From Eubacteriales bacterium (lineage in GTDB: Bacteria; Bacillota; Clostridia; Lachnospirales; Lachnospiraceae), in the NCBI GenBank assembly GCA_030524585.1, contig JAUNGJ010000005.1, positions 17,191 through 81,190 of the forward strand: 64,000 nt of DNA, read 5' to 3'. Made by a program: the position numbers and the translations under genes. Under the pieces are notes generated by a model. That model had not been told where the DNA came from. It saw only the letters and a program-made list of their open reading frames with translations, and did no database searches. Below are positions 33,194-43,616 of this stretch, piece after piece (positions within the stretch are counted from its first letter, which is position 1; the number at the start of each line of letters is the position of its first letter).

Positions 33194-34402
33194 CTATTCT
33201 GCTGTCAGTTCATAATTTCTTGTTGTGACACCGCTCAGCCGTCCTTTTCCATTTACCAAAACAGCCTTAAAAATCGTTGACCCTTCTGGCATACTGATTG
33301 GTCCTGTATAGATCTCGGATTCATCTGTCGGCTCGCTTTCATCCATTGTATAATAAGCCGTATATCCATCCGGAACTATAATACTGATCTCCATCGGTGA
33401 ATCGTACTGTCCTGTTGATGGAGATACCGCAGGTGCATCCTCGATCGGAAATTCTACAGTATAAGTCTTTGTTATGGTCAGACTTGGTATTTCTTTTTTG
33501 TTTACAGAAACAGCTTTAATTACATTTTCACCTTCGGATATCTGAATCGGCTCTTCATATTTCACGCGGGTATCTGAATAGAAGGGATCGCTTCCATCAG
33601 TGGTATAATAAATGGTTTCTTCGTCAGATTCCAGTGACAGCTGCTGAACATCTTCAAAGATTTCTTCGTCATCCAGACTGAATGCCGGTGTTTCTGCCGC
33701 ATAATCCGACAGTTTTTTCGCAACATCCTTTCTTGCCTCATCCAGAAGCAGAGGAATCTCTCCCTGCTGACTAACCGCAATATAGTAAGAAAAACATGCC
33801 TCATAAACCTCTGCACTGTCCGAGTATTTATCCACTGCATTTAACAGCAGAGTTTCTGCCTTTTCCGGGGCATTCTGAGCCAGATAAAGCTCTGTTAATC
33901 CCTCGTAGGCGTCTGCCTTCTTAGGCTTTTTCTTTACTGCTTTCTGAAAATATTCTTCTGCCTGACTATACTCTTTTTTCTGTAAGGCTTTATATCCTTT
34001 ATTTACCCTTGCGCCATAAGAAAACTGATACAGAACCACTCCTAATATCAAAGCAGCAACTGCAACCATTCCCAAAATAATCATTGCACGCAGTCTCTTT
34101 TTCTTTTTCATTGCCCGTCTGCGTTCTGCCTGTCTTCTTCTCTGTTCCGGAGTCATCTGCCTTTTACCCGGGTCCGCAGAGGTACGCCTGGTATTACCGG
34201 ACGTACGGCCTTTCTGACTATTTCCGGCTCTGTATTCATAATCATCCAGCGGCGCTTTAGAGCCGTCAATAGCTCCCTTAACCTGAGCGGCAAGAACTTC
34301 ATCCAGAGGGTTGTAATCCGGCACAATACGAATCTCTTCCCCACAGGCTCTGCATTTAAGTGCGCCATCGGGAATAACTGCACCACAACGTCTGCATTTC
34401 AT
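33194..34402 (-). CDS. Zinc-ribbon, membrane-anchored TPR protein with two chitobiase-like C-terminal domains
   Basis: 402 residues. Zinc ribbon CRRCG/CRACG at 3-21; a basic, disordered stretch to residue 102; one transmembrane helix at about 105-127; a tetratricopeptide pair at about 133-205; then two repeats with IYYTTDGSDPFYS and AYYTMDESEPTDES, the signature of the chitobiase/beta-hexosaminidase C-terminal fold (an immunoglobulin-like module). So the zinc ribbon is inside and the TPR and Ig-like parts outside. The combination is seen in Lachnospiraceae and its role is unknown; adhesion, scaffolding or sugar contact are guesses. GGAGG lies 11 bases upstream. It follows folD in the same direction with a 15-base gap. 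Confidence 0.82.
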   Translation of the reverse strand: MKCRRCGAVIPDGALKCRACGEEIRIVPDYNPLDEVLAAQVKGAIDGSKAPLDDYEYRAGNSQKGRTSGNTRRTSADPGKRQMTPEQRRRQAERRRAMKKKKRLRAMIILGMVAVAALILGVVLYQFSYGARVNKGYKALQKKEYSQAEEYFQKAVKKKPKKADAYEGLTELYLAQNAPEKAETLLLNAVDKYSDSAEVYEACFSYYIAVSQQGEIPLLLDEARKDVAKKLSDYAAETPAFSLDDEEIFEDVQQLSLESDEETIYYTTDGSDPFYSDTRVKYEEPIQISEGENVIKAVSVNKKEIPSLTITKTYTVEFPIEDAPAVSPSTGQYDSPMEISIIVPDGYTAYYTMDESEPTDESEIYTGPISMPEGSTIFKAVLVNGKGRLSGVTTRNYELTAE

Positions 34403-34417
34403 AGCTTATGGCACCTC

Positions 34418-35257
34418 CTACTTCTCCGCTGCCGTAACACAATTATACATCAGCATGGCAATTGTCATCGGTCCCACACCTCCCGGTACCGGAGTAATTG
34501 CTGATACCTTATCTTTTACATCCTCAAAGTCTACATCGCCGCACAGCTTATTCTCAGCATTTCTATGCATACCGACATCGATCACAACCGCGCCGTCTTT
34601 TACAAAATCTCTGGTCACAAACTTTGCCTTACCAATCGCAACCACCAAAATATCTGCTCTTCTGGTAACTTCTCTTAGATTCTCTGTCCGGGAATGGGTA
34701 ATTGTAACGGTTCCATTTTCGCGCAAAAGCAAAATGGACATCGGTTTTCCCACAATGTTGCTTCTTCCCATAACGACACATTCTTTGCCTGCAATTTCGA
34801 TTCCCGAACGCTTTAAAAGCTGAATAATACCAGCCGGAGTGCAGGAAACAAAGCCCGGCTCTCCGATACACAGGCGCCCAACGCTTTCCGGATGGAAACC
34901 ATCAACATCCTTATCCGGAGAAATGGTTCGAATAATCACATCAGCATCTATATGCTTCGGGAGAGGAAGCTGTACCAGAATCCCATTTACTTTCTCATTT
35001 CCATTCAGCTCTTCTACCAGAGACACCAGTGCTTCTTCCGTCGTTTCTTCCGGAAGCTCATAAGAAAGAGATTCAATGCCTACATATGCGCAGGCCTTTT
35101 TCTTATTATTCACATAAATAGTGGAGGCCGGATCTTTTCCCACCTGAATAACGGCAAGACAGACCGTCTTTCCCTCTTCTTTTAGTCTGCTGACTTTTTC
35201 TTTTAGCTCGTCTTTAATTTCTGTAGATATTTTCTTTCCATCAATTAGCTGCGGCAT
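34418..35257 (-). CDS. folD: Bifunctional methylene-THF dehydrogenase/methenyl-THF cyclohydrolase FolD
   Basis: Interconverts methylene-, methenyl- and formyl-tetrahydrofolate. Conserved SYELPEETTEEAL, the LVQLPLPKHID substrate block, GRSNIVGKPMS and PVPGGVGPMTIAML (cofactor loop) are all present. 279 residues, normal. GGGGAG lies 6 bases before the ATG. It follows fhs by 12 bases, so the pair supplies and uses formyl-THF from formate. NADP(H) or NAD(H) preference is not decided. Confidence 0.97.
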   Translation of the reverse strand: MPQLIDGKKISTEIKDELKEKVSRLKEEGKTVCLAVIQVGKDPASTIYVNNKKKACAYVGIESLSYELPEETTEEALVSLVEELNGNEKVNGILVQLPLPKHIDADVIIRTISPDKDVDGFHPESVGRLCIGEPGFVSCTPAGIIQLLKRSGIEIAGKECVVMGRSNIVGKPMSILLLRENGTVTITHSRTENLREVTRRADILVVAIGKAKFVTRDFVKDGAVVIDVGMHRNAENKLCGDVDFEDVKDKVSAITPVPGGVGPMTIAMLMYNCVTAAEK

Positions 35258-35269
35258 ATCTTTCTCCCC

Positions 35270-36940
35270 TTAAAATAGTCCTGTAATCTTTCCGTCTTCA
35301 GATACGTCAATTCCGTTTGCAGCCGGAACCTTAGGAAGTCCTGGCATCGTCATGATTGCGCCTGTCAGGGCAACTACGAATCCTGCACCGGCACTGACAT
35401 ATACTTCACGGATATGAATATCAAAATCTGTCGGTCTTCCCAGCTTCTTTGCATCATCCGACAGCGAATACTGATTCTTTGCCATACAGATTGGAAGATT
35501 TCCAAACCCAAGACTTTCAATCTTGGCAAGCTGTCTTTCAGCGGCCGGCTCGTAAATCACGCTTCTTGCGCCATAGATTTCACGGGAAATCGTCTCAATT
35601 TTCTCTTTCAGTGAAAGCTCATCTTCATATAATGTGTGGAAATGGCTCTCCTTATTCTCCAGCGTTTCCAATACCTTCTCGGCCAGTGCAATTCCGCCTT
35701 CGCCGCCTTTTTCCCAGACTTCGGACAGTGCAAACTCGCAGCCTCTTTCCTGACAGAATTTACGGATATACTCGTTCTCGGCTTCTGTATCTGTTATAAA
35801 TGAATTCAGGGTTACAACAACCGGCACGTCATATTTCTGAATATTCTCAATGTGTTTTTCCAGATTCACGATACCCCGTGCCAAAGCCTCCAGATTCTCT
35901 TCTCCCAGATCAGCCCTGGCTACGCCGCCGTTGTACTTCAATGCGCGAACTGTTGCGACCAGCACAACCGCATCCGGCTTAAGATGTGCCTTGCGGCATT
36001 TGATATCCAGGAATTTTTCTGCCCCCAGATCCGCGCCAAATCCGGCTTCTGTAATGGTAATGTCGGCCAGTTTCAGAGCCATTTTTGTTGCACGTACACT
36101 GTTACAGCCATGAGCAATATTCGCAAACGGACCGCCATGTACCAATGCGGGTGTATGCTCCAGTGTCTGAATCAGATTCGGCTTGATCGCATCTTTCAGA
36201 AGTGCGGTCATCGCACCTGTAGCATTCAGCTGATCTGCAGTCACAGGCTCACCCTTAAAATTATAAGCAACAATGATACGTCCCAGACGTTCCTTCAGAT
36301 CATTGATATCATCTGCCAGACAGAGAATTGCCATGATCTCAGAAGCCACCGTGATAACGAAATGGTCTTCTCTCACCATACCGTCCATCTTATTGCCAAG
36401 TCCTACAACAATATTTCTTAAATTCCGGTCATTCATATCCAGGCAGCGTTTCCATACAACCTGTCTCGGGTCGATTCCCAGTTCATTGCCCTGCTGAATA
36501 TGATTATCAAGAAGCGCGGCAAGCAGATTATTGGCAGATGTAATCGCATGAAAATCGCCTGTAAAATGGAGATTAAGATCCTCCATCGGCACTACCTGCG
36601 CATATCCGCCGCCCGCAGCTCCGCCTTTAATTCCAAAACACGGACCCAGTGAAGGCTCTCTGAGAGCAATGATTGCCTTTTTATTTAGTTTTGCCATTGC
36701 CTGTCCAAGACCAACTGTTGTAGTTGTCTTACCCTCGCCGGCAGGAGTTGGATTGATAGCTGTTACGAGTACCAGCTTACCATCCGGATTATTCTTTGTC
36801 TTCTCATAGACGTCATCAGAAAGTTTTGCCTTGTATTTTCCGTAAAATTCCAGATCCTCCTCTGAAATTCCAATGGATGCCGCAACTTCCTTAATATGAA
36901 TCATATTAGCTTCCTGAGCGATTTGAATATCTGATTTCAT
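35270..36940 (-). CDS. fhs: Formate-tetrahydrofolate ligase
   Basis: ATP-dependent formation of 10-formyl-THF from formate, used in C1 supply and in acetogens for the methyl branch. P-loop-like [36 protein letters not shown] and the FTGDFHAIT block are diagnostic. With the ATG at 36940 the product has 556 residues, the universal length; a start 75 bases further up would add a stretch absent in relatives. AGGGG precedes it. It is followed by folD. No other Wood-Ljungdahl genes are in the window. Confidence 0.97.
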   Translation of the reverse strand: MKSDIQIAQEANMIHIKEVAASIGISEEDLEFYGKYKAKLSDDVYEKTKNNPDGKLVLVTAINPTPAGEGKTTTTVGLGQAMAKLNKKAIIALREPSLGPCFGIKGGAAGGGYAQVVPMEDLNLHFTGDFHAITSANNLLAALLDNHIQQGNELGIDPRQVVWKRCLDMNDRNLRNIVVGLGNKMDGMVREDHFVITVASEIMAILCLADDINDLKERLGRIIVAYNFKGEPVTADQLNATGAMTALLKDAIKPNLIQTLEHTPALVHGGPFANIAHGCNSVRATKMALKLADITITEAGFGADLGAEKFLDIKCRKAHLKPDAVVLVATVRALKYNGGVARADLGEENLEALARGIVNLEKHIENIQKYDVPVVVTLNSFITDTEAENEYIRKFCQERGCEFALSEVWEKGGEGGIALAEKVLETLENKESHFHTLYEDELSLKEKIETISREIYGARSVIYEPAAERQLAKIESLGFGNLPICMAKNQYSLSDDAKKLGRPTDFDIHIREVYVSAGAGFVVALTGAIMTMPGLPKVPAANGIDVSEDGKITGLF

Positions 36941-36986
36941 CTTTCCCCTGTCCTTTCGTTTCAATATCCTTGTGATAATAGTTTCT

Positions 36987-39404
36987 CTATATGTATTCGT
37001 CAATGTACTGCTCAAATTCTTCCATTGACATTAATACCTTTCTTGGTTTTGTACCCTCTTCCGGTCCGACGACCCCGGCCTCGCACAGCTGATCCATGAT
37101 TCTTGCGGCACGGTTAAAGCCAATCTTAAACACCCGCTGAAGCATTCCGATAGATGCCTTTTCTTTTTCAATAATAAACCTGCCGGCATCTACAAAATAG
37201 GTGTCACGATCACTTCCCGCAGTTCCATCGCTGCCAGCCATTGCAGTTCCCGCCGCACTGGAATTCATATGTTCTTCTACCTCCTGGCTGTAATCGGCAT
37301 CTCCGTTCGTCTCTTTGAGAAAATCTACGACATTCTGTACCTCTTTGTCAGAAACAAAAGCTCCCTGTACCCGGGCAGGCTTTTGATAGCCGCTGGGATA
37401 GAAAAGCATATCACCCTTTCCAAGCAGTTTTTCGGCGCCATTCATATCAATGATGGTTCTGGAATCCACTCCTGATGAGACTGAAAATGCAATTCTGGAG
37501 GGCATATTCGCCTTAATCAAGCCGGTGATGACATTGACAGACGGTCGCTGGGTGGCTATTACAAGATGAATTCCCGCTGCACGTGCAAGCTGTGCAAGAC
37601 GGCAGATCGCATCCTCCACTTCTCCCGGTGCCACCATCATAAGATCTGCAAGCTCGTCCACAATGATGACAATCTGCGGAAGCTTTGAAGGCAGACTGCC
37701 GCTTTCATCCGGCTCCATTCTGTCAACCTTCTCATTATATCCCTTCATATCCCGAACCTGATAGCCTGCAAATAGTCCATATCTTCGCATCATCTCAGTT
37801 ACTGCCCAGTTCAGGGCCCCGGCTGCTTTCTTTGGATCTGTAACCACTGGGATCATCAGATGGGGAATGCCGTTGTATACACTGAGCTCTACCACCTTCG
37901 GGTCGATCATAATCAATTTGACTTCTTCCGGGGTTGCCTTATAGAGAATACTCATAATCAGTGTATTGATACACACCGATTTACCGGAACCGGTAGCGCC
38001 GGCCACAAGCAGATGAGGCATCTTTGCAATATCTGCCACCACTACCTGCCCGGCTATATCTCTTCCTGCCGCAAAAGAGATCTTTGATTTGCTCTCCCTA
38101 AAATCCTTAGTTTCCAACAGGTCTCTTAACATTACCGTAGAATTCTCTTTATTCGGAACCTCGATTCCCACTGCCGCTTTACCGGGAATCGGTGCCTCAA
38201 TTCGAATATCCGCCGCTGCCAGATTCAATTTAATGTCATCGGCAAGACCTACGATCTTGCTTACCTTCACGCCCTGCTCCGGCTGAAGCTCATATCTGGT
38301 TACAGAAGGTCCACAGCTTACATTGGTCACAGTCACATTTACTCCAAAACTGTGAAGTGTATCCTGAAGCTTCATTGCTGTCTCCCGCAAGTGTGCGTCT
38401 GAATCGCCATTGCCTTTCTTACCTCTCTTCAGTAAAGACATTGCAGGGAACCGGTACGGCTTCTTCGGACGTTCATTTCCCTTTGCTGCAGCCTGTTCGA
38501 TATCAGCCGTCTCTTTGGCAAGCTCTTCTGCCCCTGCCCGCGTCCTGCTCTTTTTTGTCTGCACAGGCTTCTCGCTCTGCAGCTGCTGTATCTCTGCCTC
38601 CGCAAAAGGATCCGGAAGCTCCTCTGTAAGCTCCGGTTCAGGAACCGCCGCCCGGTTAATCACAAAATCCGGCTGTTTCGCCGCAGGCTCCTCCTCTGGC
38701 TTAAGCTCCCTGATCTCCGGGGATTTCTTGGTAAGAGTCGTGTCAAAAGAGACACCTTTCACCCGTCTGTCCTTGCGCTTGGTTTTGGAGCTTTTCATTT
38801 CTTTTGGGGCTTCCTTCTGCTCCTTTATGCGAAGCTCCTGGCGTTCTCTTGCCGCCTCTTTTCTTCTTGCACTGCCTTCCTTCGCTTTTTCATATGCTCT
38901 GTCGCTCTGTGTCCTGACACCCTTCAGCACAGATTTACCAGTAATGATTACCATACAGATAATCATAAGTATAATCAGCACTACATATGTACCGATAACA
39001 CCGAATGCCGGTGTCATCATTCCGGCAAGTGTTTCACCAAGGGAACCACCCGCCTTTGAAATCATTTCAAACAGACTGCAGAGCAGTACAAATAAAACGA
39101 TCGTACCTGCCGTCTTAATGTGGGCAATCCGGTTCTGCTTATTCGACAGAGAAAATGATACCCCGCCAAACAATAAAAACGGCACCAGATAGGCCGCCGC
39201 ACCAAATACTTCCATAAGAAATGATGAGACAGCATCCCCCACACTGCCGCCAAATCCAAAATTGCTGAGCAGCAGCAGGATACTCACCGCCAGCGTTATC
39301 CATATAATAATCTCATCAATTACAAAATTCTCTCCCGGTTTATTTGCTTTATTTGTCTTCTTCGTCTTTTTCGGATCTGTTCTCTTCTTAGACTTCGAAG
39401 CCAT
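36987..39404 (-). CDS. ftsK: FtsK/SpoIIIE DNA translocase
   Basis: Membrane-anchored pump that moves chromosomal DNA through the closing septum. About four N-terminal helices (residues 28-165), a charged linker with repeated Glu/Lys/Pro (about 175-330), and the motor domain with Walker [11 protein letters not shown] and Walker [13 protein letters not shown]. The C-terminal gamma domain (about 735-800) is a winged helix that reads oriented DNA sites. 805 residues, near SpoIIIE. Spore formers often have one such protein for both division and forespore filling. GGGGGAAG lies 5 bases before the ATG. Confidence 0.96.
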   Translation of the reverse strand: MASKSKKRTDPKKTKKTNKANKPGENFVIDEIIIWITLAVSILLLLSNFGFGGSVGDAVSSFLMEVFGAAAYLVPFLLFGGVSFSLSNKQNRIAHIKTAGTIVLFVLLCSLFEMISKAGGSLGETLAGMMTPAFGVIGTYVVLIILMIICMVIITGKSVLKGVRTQSDRAYEKAKEGSARRKEAARERQELRIKEQKEAPKEMKSSKTKRKDRRVKGVSFDTTLTKKSPEIRELKPEEEPAAKQPDFVINRAAVPEPELTEELPDPFAEAEIQQLQSEKPVQTKKSRTRAGAEELAKETADIEQAAAKGNERPKKPYRFPAMSLLKRGKKGNGDSDAHLRETAMKLQDTLHSFGVNVTVTNVSCGPSVTRYELQPEQGVKVSKIVGLADDIKLNLAAADIRIEAPIPGKAAVGIEVPNKENSTVMLRDLLETKDFRESKSKISFAAGRDIAGQVVVADIAKMPHLLVAGATGSGKSVCINTLIMSILYKATPEEVKLIMIDPKVVELSVYNGIPHLMIPVVTDPKKAAGALNWAVTEMMRRYGLFAGYQVRDMKGYNEKVDRMEPDESGSLPSKLPQIVIIVDELADLMMVAPGEVEDAICRLAQLARAAGIHLVIATQRPSVNVITGLIKANMPSRIAFSVSSGVDSRTIIDMNGAEKLLGKGDMLFYPSGYQKPARVQGAFVSDKEVQNVVDFLKETNGDADYSQEVEEHMNSSAAGTAMAGSDGTAGSDRDTYFVDAGRFIIEKEKASIGMLQRVFKIGFNRAARIMDQLCEAGVVGPEEGTKPRKVLMSMEEFEQYIDEYI

Positions 39405-39461
39405 ATAACTTCCCCCTTATTAATATCGTTTGTGCTAAATGTAATTTTAACAAAGTAACAC

Positions 39462-39501
39462 ATACTATATTTAGTATATCATTTTTGAAAGGGGCTGTCA
39501 T
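39462..39501 (-). promoter_or_regulatory. Promoter of ftsK with palindrome over the -10
   Basis: ATGACA (39501-39496), 17-base spacer, TATACT (39478-39473). The 16-base palindrome ATACTA-N4-TAGTAT (39462-39477) overlaps the -10; it may be an operator or a chance AT-rich repeat. Confidence 0.6.
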
Positions 39502-39510
39502 TATTTAAAT

Positions 39511-40254
39511 TCATCTATTTTTACTCTTTGCATCAATCATTTCATGCAATTTGCACAGCGCATCGCTCATTCCGCCGACTTCGTCGATCAGCCCTTCTTC
39601 TACGGCCTCATGCCCCTCCAGAAGAGTCCCCACGTCTTTGACTAATTGAGTCGGATTCAGCATCAGTTCCTCAATCCGCTCCTTAGACATTCTGGAATGT
39701 TTGGCCAGAAATCCGGTAATACGGTCCTGTGTCCGTTCCATGTTTCTGAAGCTCTGCATCACGCCAATAAACATTCCGTTCGAGCGAACCGGATGAATAA
39801 TCATGGTTCCACTCGGCACAATAAAGGAGTAGTCTGCCGATACCGCAAGCGGACCGCCGATGGAATGACTTCCGCCAAGCACGAGTGATACGGTTGGCTT
39901 GCTTAAGGAGGCAATCATTTCTGCAATAGAGAGCCCTGCCTCTACATCGCCTCCCAATGTGTTCAGCAAAATCAAAAGTCCATCGATTTCATCACTGTCC
40001 TCGATTTCTGCAAGCATAGGAAGCAAATGTTCGTACTTCGTAGCTTTCGTACTGCCGCTAACTGCTTCATGGCCTTCAATTTCTCCAATAATTGTAATTA
40101 ACTTAATATGATGTCTGGATGAATTTTCTTCCAGATTCATCGTCCCCATCTCTTTGATCTGTTCATTTTTCTTTTCTTCTGTTTCTGCCGTCTGACCTTC
40201 CCGGTCTTTTCCGGTGCGGTTACAGTCGTTCTCACTGTCATGATTTCTATACAT
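39511..40254 (-). CDS. ClpP-like serine peptidase (TepA-type)
   Basis: A 247-residue protein of the ClpP/crotonase superfamily. After a charged N-terminal part, ILLNTLGGDVEAG, the nucleophile Ser131 in GGSHSIGG and His154 in MIIHPVRSNG mark an active peptidase of the TepA group, which in Bacillus takes part in processing around protein export. No signal peptide or ClpP hydrophobic binding patch. The ATG at 40254 follows GGAGG by 7 bases; that site is inside the hairpin after metY (40257-40290), so it may be poorly accessible in readthrough transcripts. It lies upstream of ftsK, where homologues are common. Confidence 0.85.
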   Translation of the reverse strand: MYRNHDSENDCNRTGKDREGQTAETEEKKNEQIKEMGTMNLEENSSRHHIKLITIIGEIEGHEAVSGSTKATKYEHLLPMLAEIEDSDEIDGLLILLNTLGGDVEAGLSIAEMIASLSKPTVSLVLGGSHSIGGPLAVSADYSFIVPSGTMIIHPVRSNGMFIGVMQSFRNMERTQDRITGFLAKHSRMSKERIEELMLNPTQLVKDVGTLLEGHEAVEEGLIDEVGGMSDALCKLHEMIDAKSKNR

Positions 40255-40256
40255 AA

Positions 40257-40290
40257 AAACACCTCCATACCGTCTAGTATGGAAGTGTTT
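40257..40290 (-). terminator. Hairpin after metY that contains the ribosome site of the TepA-like gene
   Basis: Arms AAACACTTCCATAC and GTATGGAGGTGTTT (one G-T pair) around a 6-base loop, with two further T residues. It lies 8 bases past the metY stop. The 3' arm holds GGAGG, used by the next gene, which starts 3 bases later. Confidence 0.75.
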
Positions 40291-40297
40291 AAAAAAA

Positions 40298-41578
40298 TTA
40301 TACCTGTTCCAGTGCCTGTCTGACATCTGCAATAATATCTTCTGCGTTCTCAAGTCCTACGCTGAAACGAATCAGATCCGGCTGAACTCCTGCCTCTATA
40401 AGCTCCTGCTCATTCATCTGACGATGCGTGTGGCTTGCAGGATGAAGCACACAGCTTCTTGCATCCGCAACATGGGTCACAATAGCCACCATCTTTAGGC
40501 TGTCCATCATCTTGACAGAAGCATCTCTTCCACCCTTTAAGCCAAAGGTCAGAACACCACAGGTTCCATTTGGCATATATTTCTGCGCAAGATCATAATA
40601 CTTATCACCTTCCAGGCCGGGATAGTTTACCCATGCGACTTTTTCATGGCTCTGCAAATATTTCGCTACGGTAAGTGCATTCTCACAGTGTCTCGGCATG
40701 CGAAGATGGAGTGTCTCAAGTCCCAGATTCAAAAGAAATGCATTCTGCGGCGACTGAATTGACCCCAGGTCTCTCATCAACTGCGAGGTTGCCTTCGTAA
40801 TATAGGCTCCTTTTCCAAATTTCTGTGTGTAAATAATTCCGTGATAGGTCTCGTCCGGTGTGGTAAGTCCCGGAAACTTCTCTGCATGGGCTTCCCAATC
40901 AAAATTGCCGCTATCAACGATTGCTCCGCCTACACAGGTCGCATGTCCATCCATGTACTTTGTAGTGGAATGAGTAATAATATCCACTCCCCACTCAAAA
41001 GGCCGGCAGTTGATCGGTGTCGCAAAGGTATTATCTACAATAAATGGTACGCCATGAGCGTGCGCCGCCTCTGCAAACTTCTCAAAATCGAGCACTACCA
41101 GCGCCGGATTAGCAATAGATTCTCCAAATACCGCCTTTGTGTTCTCCTGAAATACCGCGTTCAGTTCTTCCTCGCTGCAATCCGGATCTACAAAAGTCGC
41201 ATCCACTCCCATCTTCTTGATCGTGTGTGCAAACAAATTATATGTACCGCCATAGAGCGCGGAAGCACATACTATGTGATCTCCTTTCTCCGCAATATTC
41301 ATGATTGCATAGAAATTGGCTGCCTGTCCGGAGGATGTAAGCATCGCAGCCACTCCTCCCTCCAGATCACAGATCTTCGCTGCCACCGCGTCATTGGTAG
41401 GATTCTGCAGTCTGGTATAAAAGTATCCGCTGTCCTCCAGATCAAACAGACGTCCCATCTGGTCGCTGGTGCTGTATTTGAAGGTGGTACTCTGATAGAT
41501 TGGTAAAACTCTCGGTTCTCCATTCTGCGGCTCATACCCGGATTGGATACATTTTGTCTCAATCTTATAATTACTCAT
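40298..41578 (-). CDS. metY: O-acetylhomoserine sulfhydrylase (aminocarboxypropyltransferase)
   Basis: PLP enzyme that makes homocysteine from O-acetylhomoserine and sulfide, giving methionine without cystathionine. The PLP-binding motif is HSTTKYMDGH with its lysine. The N-terminus has CIQSGYEPQNGEPRV and IYQSTTFKY; the mid-region has PALVVLDFEKFAE. 426 residues, typical of the family and longer than cystathionine synthases. Methionine gamma-lyase is a close relative and cannot be excluded, though the length and motifs favour MetY. AAGGAGG is 6 bases before the ATG at 41578; an in-frame GTG at 41584 sits on that site. It is 14 bases after yebC. No riboswitch is visible, there being no room for one. 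Confidence 0.9.
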   Translation of the reverse strand: MSNYKIETKCIQSGYEPQNGEPRVLPIYQSTTFKYSTSDQMGRLFDLEDSGYFYTRLQNPTNDAVAAKICDLEGGVAAMLTSSGQAANFYAIMNIAEKGDHIVCASALYGGTYNLFAHTIKKMGVDATFVDPDCSEEELNAVFQENTKAVFGESIANPALVVLDFEKFAEAAHAHGVPFIVDNTFATPINCRPFEWGVDIITHSTTKYMDGHATCVGGAIVDSGNFDWEAHAEKFPGLTTPDETYHGIIYTQKFGKGAYITKATSQLMRDLGSIQSPQNAFLLNLGLETLHLRMPRHCENALTVAKYLQSHEKVAWVNYPGLEGDKYYDLAQKYMPNGTCGVLTFGLKGGRDASVKMMDSLKMVAIVTHVADARSCVLHPASHTHRQMNEQELIEAGVQPDLIRFSVGLENAEDIIADVRQALEQV

Positions 41579-41592
41579 ATGCACCCTCCTTT

Positions 41593-42324
41593 TTATTCAT
41601 CCCAGTTGTGATAAACGTCCTGTACGTCATCGTCATCGTCCAGAAGATCCAGCGTCTTCTGAATGTTCTTAATATCTTCCTCGCTTGTCAGTTCCACATA
41701 GGTCTGGGGCAGTCTGGTCACCTGTGCGGACGCCATCTTGATTCCTGCTTCCTCCAGGGCCTCTCTCACGCTGCCGAAATCATCCGGATCCGTCAGAATC
41801 TCAAAACTGTCCTCTTCCTCTGCGAAATCCTCCGCTCCTGCGTCCAGCGCCTGCATCATCAGGTCATCCGCATCTCCCTCATACTCTTCCTTATCAACGA
41901 TGATCTGTCCTTTTTTGTCAAACATAAAAGACACGCACCCCGGTGTTCCTACATTACCGCCGCCCTTGGTAAAGGCGCTCTTTACATTAGAAGCTGTACG
42001 GTTCTTGTTGTCCGTCAGTGTTTCTACGATAATCGCCGTACCGTTTGGGCCGTAGCCCTCATATGTAATATGCTCATAGTTGGCTGAGTTCGAATCTCCC
42101 GCCGCTTTCTTAATATTTCTTTCAATGGTGTCATTCGGCATATTGTTGGATTTCGCCTTGGCGATCACATCGCGAAGTCTGCTGTTATTTGCAGGATCTG
42201 CGCTTCCGCCTTCCTTGACCGCCACAGCAAGCTCCTTACCGATCTTTGTAAAAATCTTACCCTTTGCAGCATCATTCTTTTCCTTTTTATGCTTAATATT
42301 GGCAAATTTTGAATGTCCTGACAT
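41593..42324 (-). CDS. yebC: YebC/PmpR family protein
   Basis: A 243-residue protein starting [20 protein letters not shown], as in all YebC proteins. YebC1-type members have been reported to aid ribosomes on proline-rich stretches, while others were described as DNA-binding regulators; the correct role is not decided by sequence. Conserved [11 protein letters not shown] and [16 protein letters not shown] lie in the middle. The ATG at 42324 follows AAGGAG; a start 51 bases earlier would add residues not found in the family. It follows the CBS gene with a 56-base gap. Confidence 0.95.
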   Translation of the reverse strand: MSGHSKFANIKHKKEKNDAAKGKIFTKIGKELAVAVKEGGSADPANNSRLRDVIAKAKSNNMPNDTIERNIKKAAGDSNSANYEHITYEGYGPNGTAIIVETLTDNKNRTASNVKSAFTKGGGNVGTPGCVSFMFDKKGQIIVDKEEYEGDADDLMMQALDAGAEDFAEEEDSFEILTDPDDFGSVREALEEAGIKMASAQVTRLPQTYVELTSEEDIKNIQKTLDLLDDDDDVQDVYHNWDE

Positions 42325-42380
42325 ACTTTCTCTCTCCTTGTCTCCTATATAAATCGTACGTTTGCATTGTAGCACGCATC

Positions 42381-43166
42381 CTAAACTTTTTCAATCTTTA
42401 CTGACTGAATTGCATTGTTATCTACTTCGAGAACGGTAAACAGATACCCCTCATATAGTACCGTACAGTGTTCATCCTCTCCCGGAATCCGGTCCAGCTG
42501 ATGAATCAGGAAGCCGTTCAGCGTCTCATATTCCTCCTTGTCAAAGGAAATGTGAAGCAGATCTTCCAGATCCTCCAGATCCGTAAAGCCATACACCTCA
42601 TAGGAGCCGTCTGCCCGCAGCTCAATTTCTTCTTCCTCATCGTCATATTCATCCATAATATTGCCGACGATCTCCTCCAGAATGTCCTCCATAGCCACAA
42701 GCCCGGATGTCTGACCATACTCATCAATCACAATTGCAATGTGATTCTTATCCGCCTGCATCTCTTTAAACAGCGTATCAATACTCTTTGTTTCCGGTAT
42801 ATATGCTACCGGCCGTATGTAATCACCCAGCTCCCGGATCGGCATCCGCCTGCATTTATCATCAAAATAGCAGGTCATTGCATCCCGAAGATGAAGAGTT
42901 CCCACAATTTCATCAATATCCTCTCTATAAATCGGAAATCTTGAAAAGGTTTCTTCCAGCATAAAATGAAGCGCATCCTCAAGGGTCTCTTTCTCATCGA
43001 TTGCAACAATGTCTCTCCTGTGAGTCATAATATCCTTGGCATCCTTATCCAAATATCTGACAATATTACGAATCAGCTTGGTTGCCTGGGTCCCGACCTG
43101 CTCTTTCTCATCCTCTTCTTCCTGAAATATCTGTCTCATACGCTGAAACAAACTGCCATCTTCCAT
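42381..43166 (-). CDS. CBS-pair protein with CorC/HlyC C-terminal domain
   Basis: 261 residues. Two CBS domains (about 45-100 and 112-170), with [12 protein letters not shown]-like and [18 protein letters not shown] motifs, are followed by the transporter-associated CorC_HlyC domain (about 190-258). The DUF21 membrane domain of the longer relatives is absent, so this is the soluble, small CorC type. Such proteins are linked to magnesium/cobalt efflux or to membrane enzymes by binding adenine nucleotides in the CBS pocket. A cytosolic, regulatory protein is likely. It lies 15 bases downstream of mazF. Confidence 0.88.
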   Translation of the reverse strand: MEDGSLFQRMRQIFQEEEDEKEQVGTQATKLIRNIVRYLDKDAKDIMTHRRDIVAIDEKETLEDALHFMLEETFSRFPIYREDIDEIVGTLHLRDAMTCYFDDKCRRMPIRELGDYIRPVAYIPETKSIDTLFKEMQADKNHIAIVIDEYGQTSGLVAMEDILEEIVGNIMDEYDDEEEEIELRADGSYEVYGFTDLEDLEDLLHISFDKEEYETLNGFLIHQLDRIPGEDEHCTVLYEGYLFTVLEVDNNAIQSVKIEKV

Positions 43167-43181
43167 TCTTTTTACTCCTTT

Positions 43182-43529
43182 TTATGTATGAAGCTCAAGA
43201 CTTACTCTGATCGCCTCATCAACTTTATTCATTAGTTCTCTGTCCAGATGTCCTACCATATCTTTTAGTCTCTGCTTATCAATCGTACGAATCTGTTCCA
43301 GCAGTACCACAGAATCCTTCACGATCTGACACCTTCTGGCATCAATCTCAATATGAGTAGGAAGCTTTGCCTTATTCATTCTGGATGTAATTGCTGCACA
43401 GATCACGGTTGGGCTGTGCCGGTTTCCAACATCATTCTGTATGATAAGAACCGGTCGGATTCCTCCCTGTTCCGAACCTACTACCGGGCTTAAATCTGCA
43501 TAATAAATATCTCCACGTCTAACCTGCAC
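43182..43529 (-). CDS. mazF: MazF/PemK-family endoribonuclease (NdoA type)
   Basis: A 115-residue sequence-specific RNase related to Bacillus NdoA/EndoA. The family start [30 protein letters not shown] and the VICAAITSR strand are present. It starts with GTG; the best site is GGAG, 12 bases upstream, so initiation may be weak. In Bacillus the order is alr, antitoxin, toxin. Here alr is upstream but no antitoxin frame fits in the 87 bases between (only a 4-codon ATG frame was found). Either the antitoxin is elsewhere or the protein is housekeeping in this lineage. Confidence 0.93.
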   Translation of the reverse strand: MQVRRGDIYYADLSPVVGSEQGGIRPVLIIQNDVGNRHSPTVICAAITSRMNKAKLPTHIEIDARRCQIVKDSVVLLEQIRTIDKQRLKDMVGHLDRELMNKVDEAIRVSLELHT

Positions 43530-43616
43530 TCTCTATTCACACTCCGATTTTCTAAGATAAAAGTATTATTTCCATCTTTCTCGGATGTATTCTGCACAGC
43601 TTAAATTTCAGGCATA

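Noticed and set aside
36941-36986. Possible tetrahydrofolate riboswitch before fhs
   Set aside because: Only 46 bases separate fhs from ftsK, too short for such a structure, and no fitting fold is visible.
40841-41506. A 221-codon plus-strand frame
   Set aside because: Antisense to metY; a chance frame.
41579-41592. Possible SAM riboswitch before metY
   Set aside because: The gap to yebC is 14 bases; there is no space for it.
43530-43616. Possible antitoxin gene between alr and mazF
   Set aside because: The longest ATG frame on the minus strand has four codons; nothing codes for a ribbon-helix-helix or similar protein.
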